Below, piece by piece: positions 32,433 through 45,266 of a DNA stretch of 64,000 nt. Within the stretch, counting starts at the first letter, position 1. Every line of letters begins with the position of its first letter. Origin of the DNA: Archangium gephyra (GTDB lineage Bacteria > Myxococcota > Myxococcia > Myxococcales > Myxococcaceae); contig QFQP01000041.1 in assembly GCA_003243425.1 (NCBI GenBank), forward strand, positions 1 through 64,000, given 5' to 3'. The notes under the pieces are model-generated. The model had not been told where the DNA came from. It ran no database searches and was given only the letters and a program-made list of their open reading frames with translations. A program made the translations under genes and the position numbers.

Positions 32433-34244
32433 ATGGAACCGGTCATTGGAATCGACCTGGGCACGACGTACTCGGCGGTCGCGACGGTGGAAGGTGGTCG
32501 CCCGGTAGTCATTCCCAGTCGGCAGGGTTCGCGTCTCACGCCTTCAGTCGTTGGCTTCACCGCGTTGGGAGATCGCGTCGTCGGTGAGCGCGCCCAGATG
32601 CTGGGCGACGAGGCGCCCGACCGCGTTGCTCCGGCGACCAAGCGCTTCATCGGCAAGCGGTGGACCCAGGAGCTCTCGGCCACCGCGCGCTCCGTCGTGC
32701 CGTACCCGCTGATTCAGGGACCGTCGGGTGAGGTGCGCATCAAGGTCGCCGGCCGCACGATGCCGATTACGCAGGTGTCGGCGATGTTGCTGGGCGAACT
32801 GAAGCTCGACGCCGAGGCCCACTTCGGCCGGCCGGTTCAACGCTGCGTCATCACCGTGCCGGCGAACTTCGATGACGGTCAGCGCCAGGCCACGCGTGAA
32901 GCGGCGCGCATCGCCGGGCTCGAGGTGCTCCGCATCGTCAACGAGCCGACGGCTGCCGCCATCGCCTACGGCCTCGTGAATTCAGTGCGCGGTCGCGTGC
33001 TGGTGTTCGACCTGGGCGGCGGCACGTTCGACGTCTCGATTCTCGAGATGGAGAACGGCGTGTTCGAGGTGCGCGCCACCGGCGGTGATCCACAGCTGGG
33101 TGGTGACGATTTCGACCAATGCATCGTGCAGTGGTTGGTCGCGCAGGTGCCCGACCTGTACCGCGAGGCGGTGTTGAAGGACCGCGTGTCGATGCAGCGG
33201 CTGCGCTACGCGGCCGAGCGCGCGAAGCGCACGTTGACCGACCAGACCGAGGCGTTTCTCTCGGCCACCGAGCTGGGAGATCACTCCGAGGGGAACGACG
33301 GCCGCTTCTGCCAGCTGGACACGGCGCTCACGCGCGACTTCTTCGAGTCGTTGGCGGAGCCCTTGTCGGCGCGGTGCCTCGAGACGGTTCGCCGCACGCT
33401 CGACGAAGCGAAGCTGCAGCCTGACGACATCGAAGCGGTGATGCTCGTGGGCGGCATGACGCGCGTGCCCTTGGTGCGAAAGCTGGTGCAGCAGTTCTTC
33501 GGTCGCCCCGCGGTGTCGGGCCTCAACCCCGATGAAGCGGTGGCGCTCGGCGCTGCGGTGCACGCGGCGGAGCTCTCGACGCGCGCCGGTGCGACCACGC
33601 TCATCGACGTGGCCACGCATTCACTGTCGGTCGGCGTGCTGGGTGGCACGGTTCGCAAGTTGATTCCGCGCAACACGCCGGTGCCCGCCGTCGCCAAAGA
33701 GACGTTCTTGCCCAACCGCGCCGGGCAGACCGCCGCCGTGATTCCCGTGTTTCAGGGCGAGAGCGAGTGGGCCGACGAGTGCACGCGGCTCGGTGAATTG
33801 GTGCTCGGTGATTTGACGGTCGAGCGCCGCGCTGACGTGCCCATCGAAGTGACGTTCGAGTTGTCGAACGAGGGCACGTTGGCCGTTCGCGCGGTGGACA
33901 CCACCACGGGCATCGCCGAGGCGATTCGCATCGACGCGCGCACCACGTTGCAGCCGCAGGAAGTCGACAAGCTCTCGCAGGAGCAGGCCGACTACGCGGC
34001 GCAGCAGCAGGAGAAGGACAAGCAGCAGGTGCTCGGCGCGTTCCCGCGCGTGCTGGACAAAGCGGAGCGGCTGGTCCGCATCCTCGAGAAGAGCGCCGAA
34101 GAGAATCCGTCTCCGGAGGCCGATGCGGTGGTGGGGCAGGTGAAGGCGCTGCTCGCGCAGGGTCGCATCGCCGTGAAGTTGTCGGACACCACGCAGATGG
34201 CGGAAGTCACGCGGCTGCTCGAGAGCCTCGTGGCGCTGGCCTGA
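32433..34244 (+). CDS. Hsp70/DnaK paralogue
   Basis: A 603-residue Hsp70. GIDLGTTYSAVATVEGG (phosphate 1), NEPTAAAIAYGL, VLVFDLGGGTFDVSIL (phosphate 2) and VMLVGGMTRVPLV (adenosine site) are intact, so ATPase activity is expected. The substrate-binding part (from about residue 385) is DnaK-like, but the lid is short and lacks the acidic EEVD-like tail. The gene is not linked to grpE or dnaJ, which suggests a specialised DnaK paralogue; myxobacteria have many (for example SglK in M. xanthus). It converges with rpoH, about 360 bp apart. Confidence 0.92.
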   Translation: MEPVIGIDLGTTYSAVATVEGGRPVVIPSRQGSRLTPSVVGFTALGDRVVGERAQMLGDEAPDRVAPATKRFIGKRWTQELSATARSVVPYPLIQGPSGEVRIKVAGRTMPITQVSAMLLGELKLDAEAHFGRPVQRCVITVPANFDDGQRQATREAARIAGLEVLRIVNEPTAAAIAYGLVNSVRGRVLVFDLGGGTFDVSILEMENGVFEVRATGGDPQLGGDDFDQCIVQWLVAQVPDLYREAVLKDRVSMQRLRYAAERAKRTLTDQTEAFLSATELGDHSEGNDGRFCQLDTALTRDFFESLAEPLSARCLETVRRTLDEAKLQPDDIEAVMLVGGMTRVPLVRKLVQQFFGRPAVSGLNPDEAVALGAAVHAAELSTRAGATTLIDVATHSLSVGVLGGTVRKLIPRNTPVPAVAKETFLPNRAGQTAAVIPVFQGESEWADECTRLGELVLGDLTVERRADVPIEVTFELSNEGTLAVRAVDTTTGIAEAIRIDARTTLQPQEVDKLSQEQADYAAQQQEKDKQQVLGAFPRVLDKAERLVRILEKSAEENPSPEADAVVGQVKALLAQGRIAVKLSDTTQMAEVTRLLESLVALA

Positions 34245-34290
34245 CGTGAACGTCACGCGCGAGGCGCCGGTTCGCGGGGCCCGCGTTCTG

Positions 34291-34329
34291 GTCGTAGAAA
34301 ATGACCGCTTTCGCTCAATTTTCTACGAC
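34291..34329. repeat. Perfect 12-bp stem-loop after the Hsp70-like gene
   Basis: GTCGTAGAAAAT (34291-34302) and ATTTTCTACGAC (34318-34329) are exact reverse complements with a 15-nt loop. It lies 47 bp beyond the Hsp70-like stop. The A/T-rich inner stem is unusual here. It could be a terminator lacking a T-run, an mRNA stabiliser or a protein-binding site. Confidence 0.6.
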
Positions 34330-34540
34330 AAGTACCCCGCTTTCGCCTCGAGACCGCGGAGCCAGCGCGCGACGGGCACGGCGAGTGACAGTTCACGCAC
34401 CGCACCCATCGAGGGCTCGACGTCTTGCTCGAACCTGACGTGCGTTGAACGGCGGGCTGGTGGCTTCGCGAAGCCCAGGCCGAACGAGTCGGCCCGGCAC
34501 GCGTGAAATGCGCGCTTACCGCCAGGCCCGCCGTTCGACA

Positions 34541-34580
34541 GAAAAACGAAAGGCCGCACGGTTCCCGGACCGCGCGGCCT
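34541..34580 (-). terminator. Rho-independent terminator of rpoH
   Basis: AGGCCGC and GCGGCCT arms (34551-34580) with an additional CGGT/ACCG pairing around a short loop. On the minus strand the stem is followed by TTCGTTTTTC, a typical uridine tract, about 25 bp after the rpoH stop. Confidence 0.8.
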
Positions 34581-34604
34581 CTCATCTTTCAACATCAATT
34601 CAAC

Positions 34605-35465
34605 TCAGTGCAGTGTCTGACCGGTCGCGTGGGTGTCGAGCGAGCGGCGCAGGCGGTCCTTCACGCGCACCTCGAGCTGGCGCAGGCGCTCACGCGAAAG
34701 TGAGAAGCGCTCGCCGAGGTCGGCCAGGGTCACGCCACCATCGTCATCGAGCAGGCGGTGGGTGACGATCGCGCGCTCGCGCTCGTCCATGCCGGCCCAC
34801 AGCTTCTGCAGCGTCTCGTGCACCTGCGCATCGCGCTGGGTACGCGCGACCGTGTCTTCCGGCGTGGAGTTCGTCGTCGGCATGCCGTCGAGCATCGTGG
34901 TGTCGCCGTCGTCGCCCATGGGCGCGTCGAGCGAGAGGTCACCCTGCGACAGCCGCGCGGTGTGCATGCGGATCTGCTCGACCGTCACGCCGAACTGGCG
35001 CGCGAGCAATTCGTCGACCGCTTCGCTGTCGGCACCGAGCAGCGCTTCGGCACGCGCGCGGGCAGAGCGGAGCTTGAAGAAGAACTTCGCGCCCACAGCA
35101 CCGGTCGCGCGCGTCACCATCGACGTGCCATGCAGCGCCGCGGCCAGCATGTACGCGCGGATCCAGTACGTCGCGTAGGTCTTGAAGCGCACGCCACGGA
35201 GGTCGAACTTCTCGACGGCGCGGAGCAGACCCACGTTGCCTTCAGCAATCAGTTCATCACGCGGAATTCCGTAGCCACGCAGGCGGCGCGCCAGCTTGAG
35301 CACCACGGGCAGTGCCGAACGCACCAACGCGTCGGCCGCGGCGCGGTCACCTTTGTTCACCCAGCGCTTGGCGAGCGCGCGCTCTTCCTCTTCCGTGAAA
35401 GCAGGCTCACGGGCGATTCGGGCACATTCACGCTCGAAGAACGTCGTCGAAATTTCAGCAGCCAT
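34605..35465 (-). CDS. rpoH: RpoH-like (sigma-32 type) RNA polymerase sigma factor
   Basis: A 286-residue sigma-70 family factor. Region 2: DELIAEGNVGLLRAVEKFD and RFKTYATYWIRAYML, which contact core and the -10 element. Region 3: about residues 130-180. Region 4: VTLADLGERFSLSRERLRQLE, the helix-turn-helix for the -35 element. No region 1.1; length and the WIRAYM segment fit the heat-shock sigma-32 class. An Hsp70 paralogue is the convergent neighbour. A GGAGG ribosome site precedes the ATG at 35465, and a strong terminator ends the gene. The exact regulon cannot be read here; RpoH-like factors are multiplied in myxobacteria (SigB, SigC). Confidence 0.82.
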   Translation of the reverse strand: MAAEISTTFFERECARIAREPAFTEEEERALAKRWVNKGDRAAADALVRSALPVVLKLARRLRGYGIPRDELIAEGNVGLLRAVEKFDLRGVRFKTYATYWIRAYMLAAALHGTSMVTRATGAVGAKFFFKLRSARARAEALLGADSEAVDELLARQFGVTVEQIRMHTARLSQGDLSLDAPMGDDGDTTMLDGMPTTNSTPEDTVARTQRDAQVHETLQKLWAGMDERERAIVTHRLLDDDGGVTLADLGERFSLSRERLRQLEVRVKDRLRRSLDTHATGQTLH

Positions 35466-35639
35466 CGGGGCCTCCTCCGCGCGTCGTGGACGCGCTCAAT
35501 GATTGAGGCCTGATCATTAACGCGGGCCTATCTTTGAGAAAGCTTCATAATTGCGGCCCAAAGAATAGGTGTACTCTGGGTAACGCAACGGGCTGATAAT
35601 CGCGCAAATCCGCGACGCTTCGAGCGATTTCTCCGAACG

Positions 35640-37262
35640 TTACGACTCGGGAGCAACGGCCGGTGCGGGCTCCGTCGCATTTTCCGACGGCGGCGGTGCG
35701 ACGGGCGTGGGCTCGACCGGCTTCGACTGGTTGACGGGACCGGTCGACGGCTCGATGGGCTTCGCAGGCTCGCGAACGCCCCCGAAATTGCCACGTACGC
35801 CGAGAATCACGCCGTAGCCACCAGACGTGTAACGACCATTGTTCACCACGCCAGGCACCATGTAGCCCGGCGAGTCAGGCGCGCTGGTCTGGCCCCGGCG
35901 CACGTCACCGTCGACCACGTCGGTGGTGTTCAAGGGCGTGCCGTGCATGCCCACGATGACGTCGATGGGCCCGAGGTGGCCGGTGACACCGCCGGTGATG
36001 AACACGCGCTGCGGGTGCGTCCAGTCGACCGAGTAGTAGGCGGTCTTCGCGGCGGCGGTCTCGTACATCACGCCCAAGCTCATCGAGAGGTACTGGAACA
36101 CGCGGTACGACGCGCCACCGCGGATGCTCCACGTGGGCTGCCAGTTCTTCACCACCGCGAAGGGCGCGATGGCCGTCGAGGTGCCGTTGAACTCGAGGCT
36201 CATGTTCTCGGGCGTCAGCAGCAGCTGCTTCACCGAGTCCCACCCCTGGTAGACGAAGTCGACGTTGATGCCGAGCCCGCAGTCCTGGCGCGAGGCATCG
36301 CCCAGCGCGCAGGCGTGACGCAGCGGCACCACGCGGCCACCGACCTTGAGCTCCAGCGGCATCGTCATGTCGAGCGTCGCCGTGTCGCCCTTCACCGACG
36401 CGCCCGCGTTCTGGAAGAACTGCGGAAGGTCGACGGTCATCTTCCCGCGCGCGTGGAAGTTGATGGGCGGGCGAATCGAGGCGCCGAACGACAGCCAGTC
36501 CACCGGGCGCACCATCACGCCGAAGATGCCGGTGACACCCACCTGACCGGGAAGGTCGATGGTCACCATCGCGTCGTAGTCGGGGTTCTCGAAGCGCTGG
36601 CTCTGCGGGTTGTCGCCCAGCACGTCGCCTCCGTAGAGCACCTGCTGCTGCTTGAAGTGCGAAACGGTCAGCTGCAACGACGCGCCCACCTGCAGCCACG
36701 GGAACGGGTCGAAGGCCACCGACAGCGTCGGGTAGGCGATGAGAATGTCGGTGTTCACCAACGCATAGCGCTGTGGCGCGAAGCGGTTGGGGCGCTCCTC
36801 GTAGCACTGCATGCCCGACATGCAGTCGGCGCGCTGCGTGTAGTTGGGCACCGGGTAGTCGTAGCGGCCCTGGGAGGGCGGCGCGAAGAGCCCGAGCCCC
36901 ACCGTCAACGTGCGCGGGCCGATGGCGAAGCCGTATGACGCCCCGAAGAACGGCAGGAAGTACGGCGACTCCTGGCTCGAGACCGTGTTGACCAGCGACG
37001 AAGGGTTGTTGGGGTCCCAGCCCGGGTCTTGCCGCGAGTACGTGACCTGGTGCCGCAGAATCTGAATGTCGCCGAGGAACGAGAAGCCGCGCAGCTGCGT
37101 GAGGCCGGCCGGGTTGTAGAACATGGCCGTCAGGTCGTCGGCCTGTGCGGTGAAGGCGCCGCCCTGGGTCATCGCCTTCGCGCCGTTGTCGCCGAAGTAG
37201 AAGCCCGACGCCTGCGCGCTCGCCGCGAGGCACACTACAGTCAGTGCAAGAAAACGCGTCAC
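35640..37262 (-). CDS. FadL/OmpP1/TodX-type outer-membrane transporter
   Basis: A 540-residue beta-barrel protein with a signal peptide (MTRFLALTVVCLAASAQASG). The mature start GFYFGDNGAKAMTQGGAFTAQADDLTAMFYNPAGL has the NPAGL-type hatch motif of FadL-family long-chain fatty acid and hydrophobic compound channels; the length is slightly above the family norm. A Pro/Glu/Ala tail of about 45 residues (EPSTGPVNQSKPVEPTPVAP) is unusual. It probably sits in the outer membrane and imports hydrophobic molecules. 174 bp separate it from the rpoH start upstream region; no clear terminator seen. Confidence 0.88.
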   Translation of the reverse strand: MTRFLALTVVCLAASAQASGFYFGDNGAKAMTQGGAFTAQADDLTAMFYNPAGLTQLRGFSFLGDIQILRHQVTYSRQDPGWDPNNPSSLVNTVSSQESPYFLPFFGASYGFAIGPRTLTVGLGLFAPPSQGRYDYPVPNYTQRADCMSGMQCYEERPNRFAPQRYALVNTDILIAYPTLSVAFDPFPWLQVGASLQLTVSHFKQQQVLYGGDVLGDNPQSQRFENPDYDAMVTIDLPGQVGVTGIFGVMVRPVDWLSFGASIRPPINFHARGKMTVDLPQFFQNAGASVKGDTATLDMTMPLELKVGGRVVPLRHACALGDASRQDCGLGINVDFVYQGWDSVKQLLLTPENMSLEFNGTSTAIAPFAVVKNWQPTWSIRGGASYRVFQYLSMSLGVMYETAAAKTAYYSVDWTHPQRVFITGGVTGHLGPIDVIVGMHGTPLNTTDVVDGDVRRGQTSAPDSPGYMVPGVVNNGRYTSGGYGVILGVRGNFGGVREPAKPIEPSTGPVNQSKPVEPTPVAPPPSENATEPAPAVAPES

Positions 37263-37329
37263 GAAGTTCCCCTCCCCGAGGAATGAAGGTGCGGGGCTAT
37301 AGGGGGAAAATCGCGAGGCTCACAAACGA

Positions 37330-37364
37330 GAAGCGCCGGAATCCCGCTCGGATCCCGGCGCTTC
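37330..37364 (-). terminator. Terminator after the proline-rich lipoprotein gene
   Basis: GAAGCGCCGG (37330-37339) and CCGGCGCTTC (37355-37364) form a perfect 10-bp stem with additional GGAT/ATCC pairing in the loop. On the minus strand it is followed by TCTCGTTTGTG, a short T-rich stretch, 26 bp past the gene end at 37390. Confidence 0.7.
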
Positions 37365-37389
37365 CAGGTGAACGCAGTGCGTCAGATGA

Positions 37390-38660
37390 TCAACGACGTG
37401 ACGGCGGCGGCGGGGCGCCCCGCATCGGCGCCGGAGAAGCAGCGGCTGGAGGCGGCGCCGACACACGACGCGTCGACGACGGCGCCGGGGAGCTCATCGA
37501 GGCCGGAGGCGGCGGCGGCGGACGGCTCGTGGGAATCTGGCGGTTCATCTCCATCGGCGGTTGCGCGTTGGTGCGGTACGGGCCCGAGCTGCCGGTGTTG
37601 AAGTTCACCGAGTTGTTCGACGACGGAGGCCGCACGCTCGACGGAGGCGGCGCGTAGGTCGAACCGGTCGACGGTGGCGTCGCGTAGCTCGACGAAGCCG
37701 GCGGCGGCGGGCGGAAGTTGCCGCCGGTGTTGGGCGGCGAGACGTAGCCGCCCGAGCCACCCGACGACGGAGGCGGAGGCGCGCCATTGCTGCCGCCGCC
37801 CGTGAAGCCACCCGACGACGGAGGCGGAGGCGCACCGCTGCTGCCGCCGCCCGTGAAGCCACCCGACGACGGAGGCGGAGGTGCGCCGCTGCTGCCACTA
37901 CCGACGTAGCCACCCGACGACGGAGGCGGAGGCGCGCCGCTGCTGCCACTACCGACGTAGCGTAGCCACCCGACGACGGAGGCGGAGGCGCGCCGCTGCT
38001 GCCACTACCGACGTAGCCACCCGAGGACGGAGGCGGAGGCGCGCCGTTGCTGCCGCCACCGACGTACCCACCCGACGACGGCGGCGGAGGGACGCCATTG
38101 CCACCACCCACGTAGCCACCCGACGACGGCGGAGGCGGGCGCGCGTTGCCACCGGACGAAGGCGGCGGCACGTAGCCGTAGTTACCGCCACCCGAGGACG
38201 GCGGAGGTGGGCGACCGTTGCCGTAGCCACCACCCGACGTCGGCGGAGGCGGGCGCCCGTTGCCATAGCCGTACGAAGGCGGCGGCGGCGTGGGCGGGCT
38301 CGAGTGCCAGCTGACGGGAATGGCCGTGTGGTAGTTGCGCGGCGGCGGCACGTAGCCACGTGGCGGCGCGTAGGTACCGTACGGCGCCACGTAGTACGAC
38401 GGCGGCACGTAGCTCGGCGGCGGGTACGTCACGATGACCGTCGACGGCGGCAGTGGGTAGGTGCCCGCCGTGCCCAGCGCGTCGTAGTACCGGTACCCGT
38501 CGTAATAGACGTAACAAGAGCGGTACTGGTCCCAGTAGTACGTATTCGTACACGGGTAGTTCGGGTCACAGGACGTCGTGGTGACGACGCGCGTCGCCCG
38601 GGTCCGCACGACGCAGCCGCTGGCAGCTACCGCCAGCACCGCAATCAGAAGAGCCTTCAT
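37390..38660 (-). pseudogene. Proline/glycine-rich repeat lipoprotein broken by a 5-bp duplication
   Basis: From the ATG at 38660 a lipoprotein is read: MKALLIAVLAVAASGC (lipobox), a Tyr-rich region, then nine or so copies of a PPPPSSGGYVG-type repeat. In the repeat around 37957-37966 GTAGC is duplicated in tandem, which throws the frame into an Arg/Ala-rich nonsense tail ending at 37605. Skipping the duplication restores the repeat frame, which continues through NTGGNFRPPPP and MRPPSSNNSVNFN to a stop at 37390. The intended protein would be about 420 residues, surface-exposed and disordered. Because the change lies inside repeats, slippage and phase variation are possible, as is an assembly error. 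Terminator downstream. Confidence 0.65.
37748..38200 (-). repeat. In-gene tandem repeats encoding PPPPSSGG units
   Basis: Direct repeats of about 48-51 bp with the core GCCACCCGACGACGGAGGCGGAGG on the plus strand (more than eight copies, limits approximate). They encode proline-rich and glycine-rich blocks of the lipoprotein listed above. Copies near 37790-37970 are nearly identical; those near 38100-38200 are more diverged. One copy carries the frameshifting 5-bp duplication. Confidence 0.75.
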
Positions 38661-38790
38661 TGGTGAGCGCATGACTTTTTCCCCGTGATGCAAGGTGTTT
38701 GGAACGTTGGATCAGACGCGGCTGCGGACGTTTCATTCAATCTCAGGTCGGGGCAGAGCGCACCCCTCGCGGTGCTAGGGTGCCGCGCCC

Positions 38791-40143
<1,353 letters not shown>

Positions 40144-40144
40144 C

Positions 40145-43141
<2,997 letters not shown>

Positions 43142-43204
43142 TGTCAGGCGGCCCGGGGCATTTTTGAACGGGTCCCGTGCTACCCGCGTTGAAAGAGTGA
43201 CCGG

Positions 43205-43582
43205 TCACGTGTCGAGCGAAGCGTGCAACCACCGGGCAGCGGCGGCCTCACTTTCAAAGAACCGCGTCGAGCTCACCGCGCCAGACATTCGAATGACGAA
43301 GGACAGCAGCACCCGCAACGGCGCGCTGTGCACCACCACCGCCACGTACACGTGCTTTTCGATTTTCACCGGGCCCATGCCCATGAAGGCCTGGCGCGCT
43401 TCGGGCGAAAAGTCGGCGCCCGGCTCGACGATGGCGAGCACCGAGTCGAGGTGATGCGGCCGGCCCGCGGCGATGACGTCGGTCAGGGAGCGCGCGTCGG
43501 CGTCGGTCACCGGGCCCGAAGCGACGGTGCGCAGATAGCGGCAGCCACCGGGTGTGTGTCGTGAAGACCAGGACATCGGCAT
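43205..43582 (-). CDS. STAS/SpoIIAA-like protein of a partner-switching cassette
   Basis: A 125-residue cytosolic protein. The second half (VYVAVVVHSAPLRVLLSFVI...STRFFESEAAAARWLH) resembles SpoIIAA-like STAS proteins, in which the last helix is followed by a WL-type ending. STAS proteins bind anti-sigma or kinase switch proteins. It is the last gene of a four-gene minus-strand group with two ATPase-like proteins and a SpoIIE-type phosphatase, so an antagonist role is the simplest reading. The palindrome GTGACCGGTCAC spans its stop codon region (43198-43209). Confidence 0.55.
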   Translation of the reverse strand: MPMSWSSRHTPGGCRYLRTVASGPVTDADARSLTDVIAAGRPHHLDSVLAIVEPGADFSPEARQAFMGMGPVKIEKHVYVAVVVHSAPLRVLLSFVIRMSGAVSSTRFFESEAAAARWLHASLDT

Positions 43583-43592
43583 GACGTTTCCC

Positions 43593-43883
43593 TCAAGCAG
43601 CGAGCGCGAGCCCGCCCTCGGCGCGTTCGAGCTCGCGGCAGGTGAAGCCCGGGCCCACGTCGAGCGTCGACACCCGCCACGCGCAGCGCTCGAGCACCAC
43701 GGTGATGGTGCCTCCGTACCCGTGCACCACGGCGTTGGTGCCCAGCGCGTCGACCACGCACGCCAGCTCTTCGGTCTGATGCAGGCCCAGGCCCAGCGTC
43801 ACGCACGCGCGGCGAACGCGGGCGCTGAAGTTCGACACGTCGAGCGACGACTGCGCAGTACAGGTGAGGGCGATGCTCTTCAT
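43593..43883 (-). CDS. Short RsbT/RsbW-like ATPase
   Basis: A 96-residue protein from the ATG at 43883, which overlaps the stop of the phosphatase gene (TGATG). It has the GHKL ATPase signs LGTNAVVHGYGG (N box) and DVGPGF (G1 box), as in anti-sigma kinases of the RsbT/RsbW type. It ends right after ERAEGGLALAA, where the G2 box (GxGLGL) and the last helix would normally follow, so it is about 35 residues shorter than usual. Either a reduced variant or truncated. It probably phosphorylates or binds the STAS-like partner next door. Confidence 0.65.
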   Translation of the reverse strand: MKSIALTCTAQSSLDVSNFSARVRRACVTLGLGLHQTEELACVVDALGTNAVVHGYGGTITVVLERCAWRVSTLDVGPGFTCRELERAEGGLALAA

Positions 43884-44467
43884 CAGGCGTGTTCCACATC
43901 GAGAATCAGCAGCGACGCGTCGTCTTGTACGCGCGCGGCCTGGCTGAGAATCGTGGCGGCCACCGCCTGCGGAGGCTGCGCGCGGAGCTGCGCGAGCAAC
44001 GCACCGGCTTCGCGCGTCTTGACCCCGTCGCTGGCCAGCACCCACCGCTGGCCCGACCGCAACGGGAGCCCGAAGCTGCGAAAGCGGTACACGCCGCCGC
44101 CGAGCGTCCCTGCGAGGGTGACGGGCCGCGACACGCCGTCGGGCGTGAAGATCTCCACGTTGCCCACGCCGGCGAAGGTCGCCGTTTCACCTTCGACGAG
44201 AATCGCCGACATCACCACGCCCCGGCGGCCGCGCAGCGAACGGTGAACGGTCTCGAAGACCTCCTGCAGCGGCCTTCCCCGCGCCGCGGAGATGGCCTCG
44301 GCGGCGCGCCGCGCGCTGTCCTCCGCTTCCAGGCCGTGACCGAGCGCATCGACCACGGCGAACAGGCTCCAGCTCCCTTCGTGTTCTTCGACGACGATGT
44401 CGCCACAGGCCGAGCTGCCCTCGAGGGGCCTGCTCAACCTGGCTGTCGAGTACTTCATACTGCGCAC
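43883..44467 (-). CDS. SpoIIE/RsbX-like PP2C-type phosphatase
   Basis: A 194-residue Ser/Thr phosphatase of the SpoIIE/PPM type without sensor domain. Metal-binding Asp residues: CGDIVVEEHEG, VVDALGHG (the DxxGHG motif) and VLASDGVK, with a final DDASLLILDV. Size and lack of extra domains match RsbX. It would dephosphorylate a STAS-type antagonist and reset a partner switch. It overlaps the upstream ATPase gene by 13 bp and the downstream one by 1 bp, so all are translated together. Confidence 0.82.
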   Translation of the reverse strand: MRSMKYSTARLSRPLEGSSACGDIVVEEHEGSWSLFAVVDALGHGLEAEDSARRAAEAISAARGRPLQEVFETVHRSLRGRRGVVMSAILVEGETATFAGVGNVEIFTPDGVSRPVTLAGTLGGGVYRFRSFGLPLRSGQRWVLASDGVKTREAGALLAQLRAQPPQAVAATILSQAARVQDDASLLILDVEHA

Positions 44468-45111
44468 GTCTTTCGGGCCGAACGGTGGCCGGTGATGCGC
44501 GTGCCCAGGCCGGCCGCGCTTTCGAGGTGGAGGTCGTCGAGCAACGCGCGCGAACCGATGCGCCCGCGCCCCGGCCCGGTGGAAGACGCGGACGAGCCGC
44601 TGAGCGCCAGCTCGAGGTGTGGAATGCCGGGGCCGGTGTCGACCGCCTCGACGTCGAAGCGCCAGTGGTGCGGCGCCTGGGTCGGCCGCAACGTCACGTG
44701 GCCCTGCTTCGCGTACATCGAGACGTTGCCTGTCAGCGCGGAGACCGCCGCCGTCAGCCGCATGCCGTCGGTGGCGCTGAAGAACGTGTTGATGAACGCC
44801 TGCGTCGCGCGGTGCACGACCAGCACGTCGCGATCGACGGAGACGGTGAAGCGCGGCGCTTTCTGCTTGGCCGGCGCGACACGCGTGATGGCCTCGCGCA
44901 GCAGCTCCGCGGGCCCCCCTCGCTCCGGCAGCGCGAACAACCTGCCGCTGGTCTCGAGGTGGCTCAGCAGCTCCCTGACCTCGATGACGTCGAGCGAGCC
45001 CGCCGCCGCATTCACCCCCGCGGGTAACGTGCGGAACACGCCCCGGGCCGACGCGATGCCGATGGCGTCGTGCATCAACGGCTCGATGAGGTCGCGAAGG
45101 GTGTCAGGCAT
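44455..45111 (-). CDS. RsbT-like ATPase with N-terminal extension
   Basis: A 218-residue protein. Residues 1-80 are a helical extension of unknown role. Residues 95-205 resemble a GHKL switch kinase: ALTGNVSMYAKQGHV in place of the N box, DTGPGIPHL as the G1 box and GLGTRITG as a weak G2 box. The canonical N-box Asn-Ala-xx-His is not clear, so catalytic activity is uncertain. First gene of the four-gene cassette; 155 bp of non-coding DNA lie upstream. Confidence 0.65.
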   Translation of the reverse strand: MPDTLRDLIEPLMHDAIGIASARGVFRTLPAGVNAAAGSLDVIEVRELLSHLETSGRLFALPERGGPAELLREAITRVAPAKQKAPRFTVSVDRDVLVVHRATQAFINTFFSATDGMRLTAAVSALTGNVSMYAKQGHVTLRPTQAPHHWRFDVEAVDTGPGIPHLELALSGSSASSTGPGRGRIGSRALLDDLHLESAAGLGTRITGHRSARKTCAV

Positions 45112-45266
45112 TTCCCGAAGTCAGAGCGCGGTGAGGCGCGCACTGCTGCGCGGCCCATAAGCAGTCCGCGTGCCAAGGAGAAGCGTCGGTAAATGCGCAC
45201 GGTTACGACGCGTGCTGGGCGGTTCAACTCGCACCCACGGGTTTCAATTTTGGAACCGCGGGTGGA

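Larger units (their letters stand above)
34245..34604. other. Gene-free region between Hsp70-like gene and rpoH
   Basis: About 360 bp without a supported gene. It contains a perfect 12-bp inverted repeat near its left end and the rpoH terminator at its right end, both listed separately. The frames that stay open show no protein-like composition. Confidence 0.6.

Noticed and set aside
37605..37960. Arg/Ala-rich C-terminus read in the broken frame of the proline-rich lipoprotein
   Set aside because: It is the repeat DNA in the wrong frame; the correct frame is open to 37390.
37748..38200. CRISPR-like array
   Set aside because: The regular repeats are in-frame protein repeats without unique spacers.
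43198..43209. GTGACCGGTCAC palindrome as an operator
   Set aside because: It lies over a stop codon at a gene end between same-strand genes; 12-bp palindromes are expected by chance at this GC level.
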